A stretch of 64,000 nt of DNA from Thermococcus sp. Lineage in GTDB: Archaea > Methanobacteriota_B > Thermococci > Thermococcales > Thermococcaceae. Made by a program: the position numbers and the translations under genes. Positions 43,573 to 52,412 of the stretch are shown piece by piece (within the stretch, counting starts at the first letter, position 1; each line of letters begins with the position of its first letter). The notes beneath the pieces were generated by a model that ran no database searches, was not told the origin of the DNA, and saw nothing but the letters and a program-made list of their open reading frames with translations. Where the stretch lies: positions 62,001 to 126,000 of the forward strand of contig NZ_JACDNS010000004.1 in assembly GCF_017656495.1 (NCBI RefSeq). The letters are read 5' to 3'.

Positions 43573-44380
43573 GATAAGAATAATAGCCTTCTCTGCATGA
43601 GCCAAAGGAGATCCCTTTCTCTTCAATGATTCTTCTTGCTTCTTCCAGAATCTTCAATCTGAAATTTCTTGGCAGGTAATAATATCCACTAATTCTTTCC
43701 CCTCTCTTATATAGCGGCTCAAGCTTTTCCATAAGCTCTGGAAATTTTGCCTTCATTCTTTTCCATGAATCTGCTCTGAGCTTCAGAGTTGAAACTGTTA
43801 TATGGGAGACAAAGCTTAATGCATTGACAGTTTCCTCAAAGTCTTCCCATGTGTAAAAGGGTATTATTGGATCTATCCTTGCATAAACTGGAATTCTAGC
43901 ATCTTTTGCATTTTTTAAAGCTTTTATTCTGTCTTTGGGTAGAGGGGCATTGGGTTCTAATGCCTTAGCCTTTTCTTCATCTATTGTCGTCACTGTTATG
44001 CCAACAGCACATTTGAGTTCTCTTAGAATGTCCAAATCACGCTTAAAAATGTCTGATTTTGTTAAGATCATGCACCTTACGTTGTATCTTTTGAAGAGCT
44101 GGAGAACTTTTCGTGTAATGCCAAATTGCCTCTCAATCGTTGGGTACGGATCAGAGGAGTAGGAGAGCGAGATTATAAACCTTTTATCAAATTTTCTGAG
44201 TTCCCTTTCTAGTGTAGGGAGGAGATTTTCTTTAATTCTAACCTTAAAAGCTTTGGGAATATAAGCGGTTATGTAGCAGTAGACACAGGCATGGTCACAG
44301 CCAGTATAAACGTTTAGCGTATATTTGAAAGGACATGTGCAGAGCTTCGATTTCCAGGGGTCAAACGGCCTTATATACAT
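43538..44380 (-). CDS. Radical SAM protein, SPL/photolyase-like
   Basis: A 280-residue protein with the radical SAM motif TGCDHACVYCY (C-x3-C-x2-C) and an additional Cys pair near the start (LCTCPFKYTLNVYTGC). RIDPIIPFYTWEDF matches the spore-photoproduct-lyase-related (Rv2578c/SplB-like) group. No substrate is known for the archaeal members. Its 3' end overlaps the amidotransferase-like gene. Confidence 0.8.
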   Translation of the reverse strand: MYIRPFDPWKSKLCTCPFKYTLNVYTGCDHACVYCYITAYIPKAFKVRIKENLLPTLERELRKFDKRFIISLSYSSDPYPTIERQFGITRKVLQLFKRYNVRCMILTKSDIFKRDLDILRELKCAVGITVTTIDEEKAKALEPNAPLPKDRIKALKNAKDARIPVYARIDPIIPFYTWEDFEETVNALSFVSHITVSTLKLRADSWKRMKAKFPELMEKLEPLYKRGERISGYYYLPRNFRLKILEEARRIIEEKGISFGSCREGYYSYPTCDGSHLVPL

Positions 44381-44440
44381 GAAAGAAAGTTTACAAAGTT
44401 ATTTAAAAAGCATTTTCCCTACTATTTGGTGGGTGGTCAA

Positions 44441-44836
44441 ATGATAGCAGGAAAAGTTAAGTGGCTTGGAGATGAAAAATTTGAAGCAAGTGTTGAAGAG
44501 GGAGAAAAGATAATCTTTGGCGAAAAGGGTATCTCTCCTATGAGAACTTTGCTTTTAGCTGTTGCTGGATGCACTGCTATCGATGTTGTCATGATTCTCC
44601 AAAAGATGAGAGAGCCAATTGAGGGACTTGAGGTTGAGATACGCGGGGAAAGGAGAGAAGAACATCCAAGGATTTACAAAAAGGTTAACATCCACTATAA
44701 AATCTATGGAAATGTAAGGCCAGAGAAGGCTAAGCGAGCAATAGAACTCAGTCAAAACAAATATTGCTCAGCCTCAGCTCATTTGAAGCTCAGTGGGACT
44801 GAGGTTACATACACGTTTGAGGTCATCAATGAATGA
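44441..44836 (+). CDS. OsmC family peroxiredoxin-like protein
   Basis: A 131-residue OsmC-fold protein with the first family Cys in VAGCTAIDVVMIL and the second in KYCSASAHLK, the usual dithiol pair for hydroperoxide reduction. The ATG at 44441 follows GGTGGGTGG. It may protect from oxidants in this anaerobe (by family). Confidence 0.85.
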   Translation: MIAGKVKWLGDEKFEASVEEGEKIIFGEKGISPMRTLLLAVAGCTAIDVVMILQKMREPIEGLEVEIRGERREEHPRIYKKVNIHYKIYGNVRPEKAKRAIELSQNKYCSASAHLKLSGTEVTYTFEVINE

Positions 44837-44899
44837 AGTTTTACAAGCATGAAAAACTTTAAATGTTTGGACTTCATAGACTATTTCAAGGTGGGCTGA

Positions 44900-45184
44900 A
44901 TGAGAGGAGAGCTGATTAGGGTTTTAAGTGCAGTTGAAGAAAAAGCCAACGAACTTAAGATGGATGGTTTTGATCCAGATATTGTTCTCTTTGGAAAAGA
45001 GGCCTATGAGTTCTTAAAGGCTCAAGTTGATGAGGAATTTGGCGGAGATGAAAAGGTCACAGAGATTTCAGGCTTAAAGGTAAAACTCCTTGAAGAGCTT
45101 GGTAAAGATGCCGTTGTTATAGATTCCAAAATGCTTGGAGTTGGACAGGGAGGGGCAAAGAGGATAAGGGTAATTAAAGATTAA
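44900..45184 (+). CDS. DUF1884 protein, family 4 (A-domain) encapsulin-like
   Basis: A 94-residue protein matching the P. furiosus PF0899/DUF1884 type (RGELIRVLSAVEEKANELKM, PDIVLFGKEAYEFL, DAVVIDSKMLG). DUF1884 proteins have a truncated HK97 A-domain fold and have been classified as family 4 encapsulins. It ends 11 bases inside the convergent CitG-like gene. The expected enzyme cargo is usually adjacent; here OsmC is upstream. Self-assembly is not shown by the sequence. Confidence 0.75.
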   Translation: MRGELIRVLSAVEEKANELKMDGFDPDIVLFGKEAYEFLKAQVDEEFGGDEKVTEISGLKVKLLEELGKDAVVIDSKMLGVGQGGAKRIRVIKD

Positions 45185-46064
45185 GTTTGTAGCCATCAAG
45201 AATCAGTAAACTCAAAGCAATCGCCATTATATCTGCCAAACTCCCAGGATTCCTTAAATCTCCTTTTTCTCTCAAGAATGAATCGAATTCATCGATGCTG
45301 GGATTTCCGTCCAATACTTCTTTTGCTTTTCTCATTACGAGTTCAGCCTCAGCCTTTCCAGCTTTTCTAATAATAAGGGTGTCTGGCGTTGATGCTAAGA
45401 GCTCAATAAATACCCTTACAACAGCTTCTTCAAGGCTAAATTCTTCGGTTAGTTCTTTGAGTCTTAGGAATGTTTTGTAACTGAGCCCATAACCATTTAT
45501 CCATTCACAAAAGATTAGCTCCCTTTCACAGCTGATTTCCGCTAAACGCTTGAGGTTAATCCTGTCTTTAAAAAGTTCATCAAAAACATTCTCATTATAA
45601 ACGTCGTATTTAACTCCGCTCTTTATTCCTTTGGGATTGGCGATTCTTATGGCCTTATAGAACTCCATTGTGTCTCTAACTGTTGAGTGTTCAATTAATC
45701 TTTTTACAACTTCTCTGGCATCATAGATATGCCTTGAGATAACTAAAGCAATTACAAGAGGAATCTCTAGAGTTATTATTCCAAAATTGGGATTTGCATC
45801 TTGCACAGCTTTTGCATTTTGGACTGCCCTCTTTATCATTTCTCCAATGTTAGCTTCACTCAGCTGATAATCCCCTCGCCTAATTAATTTACCAACCTCT
45901 GTTGCCTCATAAAGGATATCAATAACAGCAACATTTCCAAAGAGAAAATGATAAAGAGTCAAATCCTCGAAATCTCTAAAGCGGTTTACATTGCCAGGTT
46001 TTGGAATTGTAGCTTCTAGTAAAGGCCCAAGTGTGAAGGCTTTTATTATCTTCCACCTCTCCAT
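45174..46064 (-). CDS. CitG/MdcB-family triphosphoribosyl-dephospho-CoA synthase-like protein
   Basis: A 296-residue helical protein with the CitG motifs: LLEATIPKPGNVNRFRDF, QDANPNFGIITLEIPL and GDLRNPGSLADIMAIAL. Bacterial relatives make the prosthetic group precursor of citrate and malonate lyases. Those enzymes were not seen in the window, so the archaeal role is open. The five-base gap to the upstream membrane gene suggests an operon with 46070-47405. Confidence 0.8.
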   Translation of the reverse strand: MERWKIIKAFTLGPLLEATIPKPGNVNRFRDFEDLTLYHFLFGNVAVIDILYEATEVGKLIRRGDYQLSEANIGEMIKRAVQNAKAVQDANPNFGIITLEIPLVIALVISRHIYDAREVVKRLIEHSTVRDTMEFYKAIRIANPKGIKSGVKYDVYNENVFDELFKDRINLKRLAEISCERELIFCEWINGYGLSYKTFLRLKELTEEFSLEEAVVRVFIELLASTPDTLIIRKAGKAEAELVMRKAKEVLDGNPSIDEFDSFLREKGDLRNPGSLADIMAIALSLLILDGYKLNL

Positions 46065-46069
46065 TTCTC

Positions 46070-46939
46070 TCAGCTCACCTTAACTCTTCCTATTATGCTG
46101 TCAATTATCAGCTCTAATGTCTTTGTGCCGCTTTCATTGGAATTGATTTCAAGCTTTGTTGCAGAATCTCTTATGATGGGTACAACTTTATATTCTGATG
46201 GTACATCAATTGTTACATCGCCGATTCCATCTTCTATGGTAACTTGAGAGCAATCTTCAATCTCTATGTTGAAATCCCCAACGAAGTCACTCAGATAAAG
46301 CTCTTCACTTTTCATTTGTGAAATACTGAATCTTCCAACGGTGTTTTTTATTGTGATTTGGCTTAGGCTGTCTTCGAGGTTTATGTAATAATCTCCAACA
46401 GTATTGCTTATTTCAAGGCTTTTTAAAAGTCCTTTGCCTATCTCCACAATCAGCTTGCCGTTTTTATATCTGCTACATATCTCAGTGCATTTCAGAATAA
46501 GGGTATTCCCACTTATTTCTGCCTGAACAGGAAGATTTGAGGTGACTTTTATTGAGTTCCCATCAGTGCTTACTATTTTAGCTTCAGCTACGATGTCTTG
46601 AATAATCAGCTCAGAGGCTTGAAATTCTCCAACGGTATGCATTTCTCCCTCAATTTTCTCCTCAAACCAATCTCCTATCGAGTACCAAGAAGTAGTGCCA
46701 ACGTCAGGAGTTACTAGGTAAAGGGCAACATAGAGGACGAAGATTACACTAATCGTAGTTCTCCAAGCTTTGTTCTTTGAGAGCAGGTATAAACCAAAGC
46801 AAACAAGAGCAACACCCCAAAATGATGCCTTTATATAATGAGCATAGGGAGCTAAATATGTTAGCATCTCGGGGTAGAACTTTTTGAGGAGTATTAGTGC
46901 TCCAAGGAACAAAAGGAAAAGTCCAAGTGTTCTCCCCAT
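46070..46939 (-). CDS. Membrane protein with three N-terminal helices and outside beta-solenoid-like domain
   Basis: A 289-residue protein: three hydrophobic helices within the first 80 residues, then a repetitive beta-rich domain with recurring ISNTVGDYYI, IKNTVGRFSI, LSDFVGDFNI and EDGIGDVTIDV units, like the DUF4097/toastrack-type proteins that accompany PspC. It is coupled to the PspC gene (four-base gap). Envelope-stress function by analogy with bacterial PspC/LiaF systems. Confidence 0.72.
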   Translation of the reverse strand: MGRTLGLFLLFLGALILLKKFYPEMLTYLAPYAHYIKASFWGVALVCFGLYLLSKNKAWRTTISVIFVLYVALYLVTPDVGTTSWYSIGDWFEEKIEGEMHTVGEFQASELIIQDIVAEAKIVSTDGNSIKVTSNLPVQAEISGNTLILKCTEICSRYKNGKLIVEIGKGLLKSLEISNTVGDYYINLEDSLSQITIKNTVGRFSISQMKSEELYLSDFVGDFNIEIEDCSQVTIEDGIGDVTIDVPSEYKVVPIIRDSATKLEINSNESGTKTLELIIDSIIGRVKVS

Positions 46940-46943
46940 GTTT

Positions 46944-47405
46944 TCACCCCCTCATCAGCAAGTATATTCCAAATAGGAGTAACAGTGCTGCTAAAAGAAC
47001 GTCTCCTTGAAGATACCACATGAAGGGAGCTATCTTTCTTAAAATCAGAACTCCACCGAGAATAATTAAAATTATTGCAAGGAGCTTTTCATTGTTGTGA
47101 TCTTTAACTGTTGGAGCTGGCTTTTTAGAGCTAAATGCTTGTGTTAGTGTCTCATCAATCTCTTTTGCAATTTTTTCCGCTTTTTCAGGGAGCTTGTCAA
47201 GAGATATCTCTTCCTCAGGTTCTTCTGGCATTATGAGGGCTAGAATGAAGTAGAGCAGTATTGCCGTTACAGGAGCCAAAAAGAGTAGAACAATGTAGAT
47301 TATCCTTACAAGTGTGGGATCAACATCAAGATACTTTGCTATTCCTCCCAAAACCCCCAAAAATACTCTCTCATCCTTTGCACGACAAAGCCTTTTCTTT
47401 TCCAT
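46944..47405 (-). CDS. PspC domain membrane protein
   Basis: A 153-residue protein with an N-terminal PspC domain (KDERVFLGVLGGIAKYLDVD, PTLVRIIYIVLLFLAP), a charged linker and further helices near the C-terminus (about 105-150). GGAGGTG precedes the ATG. It likely forms an envelope-stress or membrane-structure module with the next gene. Confidence 0.85.
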   Translation of the reverse strand: MEKKRLCRAKDERVFLGVLGGIAKYLDVDPTLVRIIYIVLLFLAPVTAILLYFILALIMPEEPEEEISLDKLPEKAEKIAKEIDETLTQAFSSKKPAPTVKDHNNEKLLAIILIILGGVLILRKIAPFMWYLQGDVLLAALLLLFGIYLLMRG

Positions 47406-47524
47406 TTTTACACCTCCATATATACAAGTCTAGTGATCACAGTTTATATAAACAGTGGTTATTCCTAGCCATAAAATCTCAAGAAAAGTATATAAAAATT
47501 ACCATTAAAGAAAGTCATAAAGTA

Positions 47525-48025
47525 TCACTTTAGCAGCTTAACAAACTCTCTCATCCAAGCATATAAGTCACCAGGGTGCCTTGAGCTTACCCAATTTCCA
47601 TCGACGACAACTTCTTTGTCGATGAACTCTGCACCGGCGTTGATCAAATCGTCTTTAATTGTTATTACGCATGTTCCCTTTCTGCCTTTTAGAACACCAG
47701 CTGAGATTAGAATTTGAGCCCCATGACAGATTGTCGCCACTGGCTTTCCATCATTGAATATCTTTCTTGCTATTGCCACAGCTTTTTCATTAATCCTGAC
47801 TCTCTCTGGTGCTTTTCCTCCTGGGAGAACAAGAGCGTCGAATTCGTCCGGGTCAACTTCATCAAAAGTTAAATCAACCTTAACTTTGTAGCCGTGCTTT
47901 CCAGTTATGTAATCCTTCTTGTTGCTTGCTACAAACACTTCATGACCTTCTTCCTTTATGCGATGGAGGGGATAAATCAGCTCAATATCTTCAAAATCAT
48001 CTGCACTCAAAAATAGCACTTTCAT
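47525..48025 (-). CDS. pfpI: PfpI intracellular protease (DJ-1/PfpI family)
   Basis: A 166-residue protein, exactly the size of P. furiosus PfpI, with catalytic Cys100-His101 in ATICHGAQ and the partner Glu in the N-terminal region (FLSADDFEDIEL). PfpI forms ring-like hexamers; homologues also act as deglycases. The ATG at 48025 follows GGGGGTG. Confidence 0.93.
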   Translation of the reverse strand: MKVLFLSADDFEDIELIYPLHRIKEEGHEVFVASNKKDYITGKHGYKVKVDLTFDEVDPDEFDALVLPGGKAPERVRINEKAVAIARKIFNDGKPVATICHGAQILISAGVLKGRKGTCVITIKDDLINAGAEFIDKEVVVDGNWVSSRHPGDLYAWMREFVKLLK

Positions 48026-48119
48026 TCTGTACACCCCCATAATAACGTTTAGATAAAATTAGAATTGATACCTTATAAGCATTTTTCATTCAAGAAGGGA
48101 CAAAAATGAGTAATAAAGT

Positions 48120-48575
48120 TTAGAGTGGTAATTCAGTAGTTTCTTTGTGGACTTTGAGAACTACCATTGTGTGTGTTGCTTCGACTCCATCAATCTCTCC
48201 AATCCTATCAAGGAATTCATTCAGCTCTTCGCTACCTCTTGTTCTGATCTTAACTATCATATCGTAATCTCCTGTGGTTTCGTAAATTTCAACAATTTCG
48301 GGATATTTAACGAGTTCTTTAGCAACGTAGGCGTATTTTCCGGCTTTTGCTTTAATCAAAATGAATGACAACATTGTAAACCCGAGGGCTTCTGGGTCGA
48401 GGATGACGGTGAACTTCTTAATTACGCCGTTTTCTTTAAGCTTCTTTATCCTCTCATAAATAGTTGATTCGGCCAATCCGACAGCCTTAGAAATCTCCCT
48501 TAGAGGGGTTCGGCTGTTCTTTTGAAGTATTCCTAAAATTTTTTTGTCGGTTTCATCTAGAGTAGCTCTCACCAT
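48120..48575 (-). CDS. Lrp/AsnC family regulator, FL11-like
   Basis: A 151-residue feast/famine regulator: helix-turn-helix (TPLREISKAVGLAESTIYERIKKL) and RAM domain (VEIYETTGDYDMIVKIRTRG), closely resembling P. horikoshii FL11, which responds to lysine and represses many metabolic promoters. The minus-strand TATA (TTTATATAG, near 48607-48615) precedes it at the right distance. GGTGAG upstream of the ATG. Confidence 0.9.
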   Translation of the reverse strand: MVRATLDETDKKILGILQKNSRTPLREISKAVGLAESTIYERIKKLKENGVIKKFTVILDPEALGFTMLSFILIKAKAGKYAYVAKELVKYPEIVEIYETTGDYDMIVKIRTRGSEELNEFLDRIGEIDGVEATHTMVVLKVHKETTELPL

Positions 48576-48716
48576 CGCTCACCATTCTAAAATTTTTCGA
48601 CAAACTATATAAATTTGACGATATTTAGACGAAAGGCTTTGGGAACCATATCTTTATAAAACCACTCTATTAACATCTAATGGCGAGAGTAGAGCTTTTA
48701 GAGAGAGGTGATTTCT

Positions 48717-49880
48717 ATGCCGACTAATGTTACAGCAGAGTACTTAGCAGCCGAGGAAGAGTATAGGAACGCAAGGACAATTGCAGAAAAAATTAGGGCA
48801 CTTGAAAAAATGTATGCAACTGTTCCAAAGCACAAAGGAACAGAAAAGCTCAGACTCCAAATAAAGCGAAGATTAGCAGAGCTTAGGAAGGAGCTTGAAA
48901 AACAGCAGAGTTTAAAAAAAGGGGGAGGATATTCTTTCAGTGTTAAAAAAGAAGGTGCGGCTCAAATAGTCTTAGCTGGTTTGCCAAATGTGGGGAAATC
49001 GTCTCTCCTGAGGCAGCTTACAGGAGTAGATATTGATGTTGCTAGCTATCCTTTTACAACTGTTGAGCCCATTCCAGGGATGATGAAACATAAAGATGTT
49101 CAAATCCAGGTAGTTGAGGTTCCAGGTTTAGTTGAAGGTGCAGCGTTAGGGAAGGGTATGGGGACTCAGCTTCTGGCTGTGATTAGGAATGCTGATGCTA
49201 TTGCCATTGTTGTTGACCTCTCACAGGATCCTCTCAAGCAAATGGAAATAGTTCTGAAAGAATTTGAGAGGGCTGGAATTAAAGTCAACAAGAGAAGGCC
49301 TAGGGTTGAGATAAAGAGAACCCCTATGGGAGGAATTGTAATCAACGGTCAAGAGAACATTAAAGGTGATATCAGCGATGTCATGAGGATGCTGAGAGAA
49401 GAAAGGATACACAGTGCGGAGATAACTGTTAAAGAGCCCGTGACTCTTGAAGAATTTGCAGATGCTCTAGATGACAGTTTAGTTTGGAGAAGGGCTATTA
49501 TCATAGCAAATAAGGGAGATGCTCCCGGAAGCAAAGAAAATTATGAAAAATTAGTCAAAGCCTATGGAGACCGATTTAGAATAGTTCCGGTTTCAGCAGA
49601 AAAGGGAATAAACATTGACAAGCTTAAAGATGCTCTCTATGAGTTGGCTGGTATAATTAGAGTTTTCACTAAATCACCTGGAGAGGAACCGGCTTATCCT
49701 CCAATTGCCCTTAAGAAAGGTGCAACTGTTTTGGATGTTGCAAAGAGGATTCATAAGGATTTTGCTAAAAACTTCAAATATGCAAGAGTATGGGGTAAGA
49801 GCGTGAAATTCCCAGGGCAGAGGGTTGGAGCTGACCATGTATTAGAGGATGGTGACATTGTTGAAATTCACGCTAGATGA
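48717..49880 (+). CDS. drg: DRG-type GTPase (Obg superfamily)
   Basis: A 387-residue translation-associated GTPase: N-terminal helical region, G1 LAGLPNVGKSS, G3 VEVPGLVEGA, G4-like IIIANKGDAPG and a C-terminal TGS domain (ALKKGATVLDVAKRIHKDF). DRG proteins bind ribosomes/polysomes. The ATG at 48717 follows GAGAGGTGAT. Confidence 0.92.
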   Translation: MPTNVTAEYLAAEEEYRNARTIAEKIRALEKMYATVPKHKGTEKLRLQIKRRLAELRKELEKQQSLKKGGGYSFSVKKEGAAQIVLAGLPNVGKSSLLRQLTGVDIDVASYPFTTVEPIPGMMKHKDVQIQVVEVPGLVEGAALGKGMGTQLLAVIRNADAIAIVVDLSQDPLKQMEIVLKEFERAGIKVNKRRPRVEIKRTPMGGIVINGQENIKGDISDVMRMLREERIHSAEITVKEPVTLEEFADALDDSLVWRRAIIIANKGDAPGSKENYEKLVKAYGDRFRIVPVSAEKGINIDKLKDALYELAGIIRVFTKSPGEEPAYPPIALKKGATVLDVAKRIHKDFAKNFKYARVWGKSVKFPGQRVGADHVLEDGDIVEIHAR

Positions 49881-50328
49881 GATCCTTAAGTTTGAACTTA
49901 TCTCCTGTTAAGCTGTCCATCACATAAACTTCTCCTTCTTTTTCAAATATCCAGAAGACCTTATACACCTCCACTTCTTGTACCACCTCAATTTTCGGTG
50001 TCCACCAACTTATAACCATTAAATTCCCCCAATTAAATGCGCTTTCTACAGCTTTTTGCCTTGCCTCTTCTTCTGTTATGTTTGGACTCATAATTACATC
50101 TTTTGGAACTTTCCATTCTTGGATTTCTATAATTCCGTCTCCTCTTTCAACTCCAAAGCGATAGCAATCAACATATGCAAAATAATCCACAACCCTATCT
50201 GACATCTTTAGACGTTTGTACAAGAGTTTTATATGGTATATCCTGTAGGGATAAAGAATAAACTTTGCACGATTTTGATCTTCTGGTTTAAATATTGGCC
50301 TCATTACTTGAACCAATATGCTCTCCAT
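49873..50328 (-). CDS. Hypothetical protein
   Basis: A 151-residue soluble protein (RIYHIKLLYKRLKMSDRVVD, then WTPKIEVVQEVEVYKVFWIF) with a Cys-poor alpha/beta composition. GGGGGTAG precedes the ATG at 50328. The 3' end overlaps drg by eight bases. No family was recognised. Confidence 0.55.
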   Translation of the reverse strand: MESILVQVMRPIFKPEDQNRAKFILYPYRIYHIKLLYKRLKMSDRVVDYFAYVDCYRFGVERGDGIIEIQEWKVPKDVIMSPNITEEEARQKAVESAFNWGNLMVISWWTPKIEVVQEVEVYKVFWIFEKEGEVYVMDSLTGDKFKLKDLI

Positions 50329-50431
50329 TTGACTACCCCCGTAACAGTTTAACATATTTCTTATTTATAACTCTAATTGATGAATCATAATTCATAAAAT
50401 TCTGTTGCATATGTTCAAATTTTCTACGGCG

Positions 50432-50443
50432 TTAATTTTATAT
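50432..50443 (+). promoter_or_regulatory. TATA box of the proline symporter operon
   Basis: TTTTATATATG lies about 70 bases before the small membrane gene at 50509; the expected transcription start is near 50465. Confidence 0.5.
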
Positions 50444-50508
50444 ATGTAAAGTACATAAATGAAAATTGCAGTACACTAGTGCTGCACTTCGTTATGGGAG
50501 GTGGAAAA

Positions 50509-50685
50509 ATGGGCCTCAGTGGTGCTGCTTGGGCAACGTTAATTGTACCAACTCTTTTGGGAATTTTAGTGATGGTACTATATGGCTTTTGGGACAAAAT
50601 AACAGGCAAGGAGTACTATGTTGACGACGAAATATTGGCATACGACGAAGAGTTACTAAAAGAGCTTGAGGGGGGTAAGAAATGA
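50509..50685 (+). CDS. Small single-TM protein, partner of the downstream symporter
   Basis: A 58-residue protein with one N-terminal transmembrane helix (about 3-24) and an acidic cytoplasmic tail (YVDDEILAYDEELLKELE). The ATG at 50509 follows GGAGGTGG; the in-frame ATG at 50479 is rejected. It overlaps the symporter start by four bases. Like the 2245-2457 gene it precedes an SSS permease and is probably an accessory subunit. Confidence 0.68.
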   Translation: MGLSGAAWATLIVPTLLGILVMVLYGFWDKITGKEYYVDDEILAYDEELLKELEGGKK

Positions 50686-52289
50686 ACGCTGGGATACTAA
50701 TTGGTTTCTTGGCTTACTTGGCTCTTTTGGCATATATCGGCTGGTGGGCAAACAGATTTACAAAAACCGAAGACCAGTATTTCGTTGGTGGAAGAAAAGT
50801 TCACATTCTTGCTGCTGCTCTCAGTGATAAAGCAAGTGACTTTTCTGGCTGGCTGATGCTTGGTTATCCAGGAAGTGCATTTAAAGCAGGTTTAGGTGCA
50901 TTTTGGGCAGCAATTGGATGTCTCTTTGGAACCTTGGCAGACTATGTGTTAATTGGTCCAAGATTGAGAATTTATGCAGGTAAATTCAGGGCAATTACAG
51001 TCCCAGACTACTTAGAAGCAAGACTTAAGGATGATACAAAGCTGATTAGAATCCTTGGTGCTGCAATTATATTGGTTTTCATGACAGCTTATGTGGCAGC
51101 ACAATTTGCAGCAGGTGGAAAAGCACTAGCCCAGGCGTTTGATATCAGTGTTAACACCGGTATACTAATAACTGTGATTATACTAACTGCCTATGTTATT
51201 ACGGGAGGATTCTTTGCAGTTGTCTGGACCGACGTAGTGCAGGCATTGTTCATGGTATTGACACTCATTATAGTGCCTATCTTAGCCCTTGCAAAGATTG
51301 GTGGACTTGACAAGGCAACCCAATACATGGAACCTGCAAAGCTACATCCATTCGGAGGTGCTGTCGGCTTCGCTGCATTAATCTTTGCCATTGGTTACGC
51401 TTCATGGATTGTTGGTTATCTAGGCCAGCCTCACATAGTCACAAGATACATGAGTGTTGAAGACCCAAGAAAGCTCAGGAGGCCGGGTATCTTTATCAGC
51501 GGTATATGGACAATTATCGTCCTTTGGGGTGCATTCTTTGCTGGATTCCTCGGATATGCTATGGTTAAGGCAGGTATTTTACAAGTTAGTGATCCAGAGA
51601 GAGTCATTCCTGCAATGGCTGTTGAGCTCATGCCGTCTTGGCTAGCAGGATTTGTTATCGCAGGTATAATTTCAGCAATAATGAGTACAGCTGATTCTCA
51701 GCTCCTAGTAGCTTCTTCAGCAGTTACTAGAGATTTATATCACAAAGTTCTTGGAAAGGAGCTTGGGAAGAAGCAGATAGTCAATATTGGTAGAATAGTC
51801 GTCTTGGGCGTTGCACTCTTTGCTCTCTATGGGGCATTAACAGGAAGCAAATTCATCTATGGTATGGTTGCGACTGCATGGGGTGGCTTGGCTGTTGGAT
51901 TTGGTCCAATATTAACCCTAAGCCTTTGGTGGAAGCGTGTTACAAAAGAAGCTGGAATTATAGGAATGGCATATGGTTTAATCTCTGAAGTAATCCTTGA
52001 GTCAAAGATTTATGGTTGGGCATTTAATCCAGATGCTCCAGGATTCTTTGGAACTCTCGGCTCAATCTTTAATGGAGTCCCGGTGTTTTTCATAAACTTC
52101 TTCGTTACACTGTTCATAATAATCATTGTCAGTTTACTTACAAAGCCACCGGAAGATGTCGTTAAGCTCCATGACCAGCTCTTCAAGAAAGTTCCAATTC
52201 AGGAAAGTGGTAAGAAGGTCATGGAGGCAAGAGCAAAAAGTCAGGTTGAAAATGTTGCTGCTTTCATTAAAGCTAGGGGCCTTGCTTGA
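50682..52289 (+). CDS. putP: Sodium/proline symporter, PutP-like (SSS family)
   Basis: A 535-residue permease with about 13 membrane helices and the PutP signatures ALSDKASDFSGWLMLGYPG and AIMSTADSQLLVASSA. It is coupled by a four-base overlap to the small upstream gene and lies directly before the proline dehydrogenase cluster, supporting proline as substrate (context plus family). The C-terminus is a charged amphipathic tail. Confidence 0.87.
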   Translation: MNAGILIGFLAYLALLAYIGWWANRFTKTEDQYFVGGRKVHILAAALSDKASDFSGWLMLGYPGSAFKAGLGAFWAAIGCLFGTLADYVLIGPRLRIYAGKFRAITVPDYLEARLKDDTKLIRILGAAIILVFMTAYVAAQFAAGGKALAQAFDISVNTGILITVIILTAYVITGGFFAVVWTDVVQALFMVLTLIIVPILALAKIGGLDKATQYMEPAKLHPFGGAVGFAALIFAIGYASWIVGYLGQPHIVTRYMSVEDPRKLRRPGIFISGIWTIIVLWGAFFAGFLGYAMVKAGILQVSDPERVIPAMAVELMPSWLAGFVIAGIISAIMSTADSQLLVASSAVTRDLYHKVLGKELGKKQIVNIGRIVVLGVALFALYGALTGSKFIYGMVATAWGGLAVGFGPILTLSLWWKRVTKEAGIIGMAYGLISEVILESKIYGWAFNPDAPGFFGTLGSIFNGVPVFFINFFVTLFIIIIVSLLTKPPEDVVKLHDQLFKKVPIQESGKKVMEARAKSQVENVAAFIKARGLA

Positions 52290-52412
52290 TTTTCTCTTCT
52301 TTTTAACTTTTAGTGTAAAACTATAGGTTTTAACATTAAGGTTTATAAGTTTTCGAGGAGTTCTATGATTACGAAACCATCTACTAAGAGCAAAGTCAAA
52401 GAAGGTGATATT

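Noticed and set aside
50405-50416. GCATATG-containing sequence before the proline symporter
   Set aside because: TTGCATATGTTC lacks the symmetric arms and the TTAGG element seen in the three regulon promoters.
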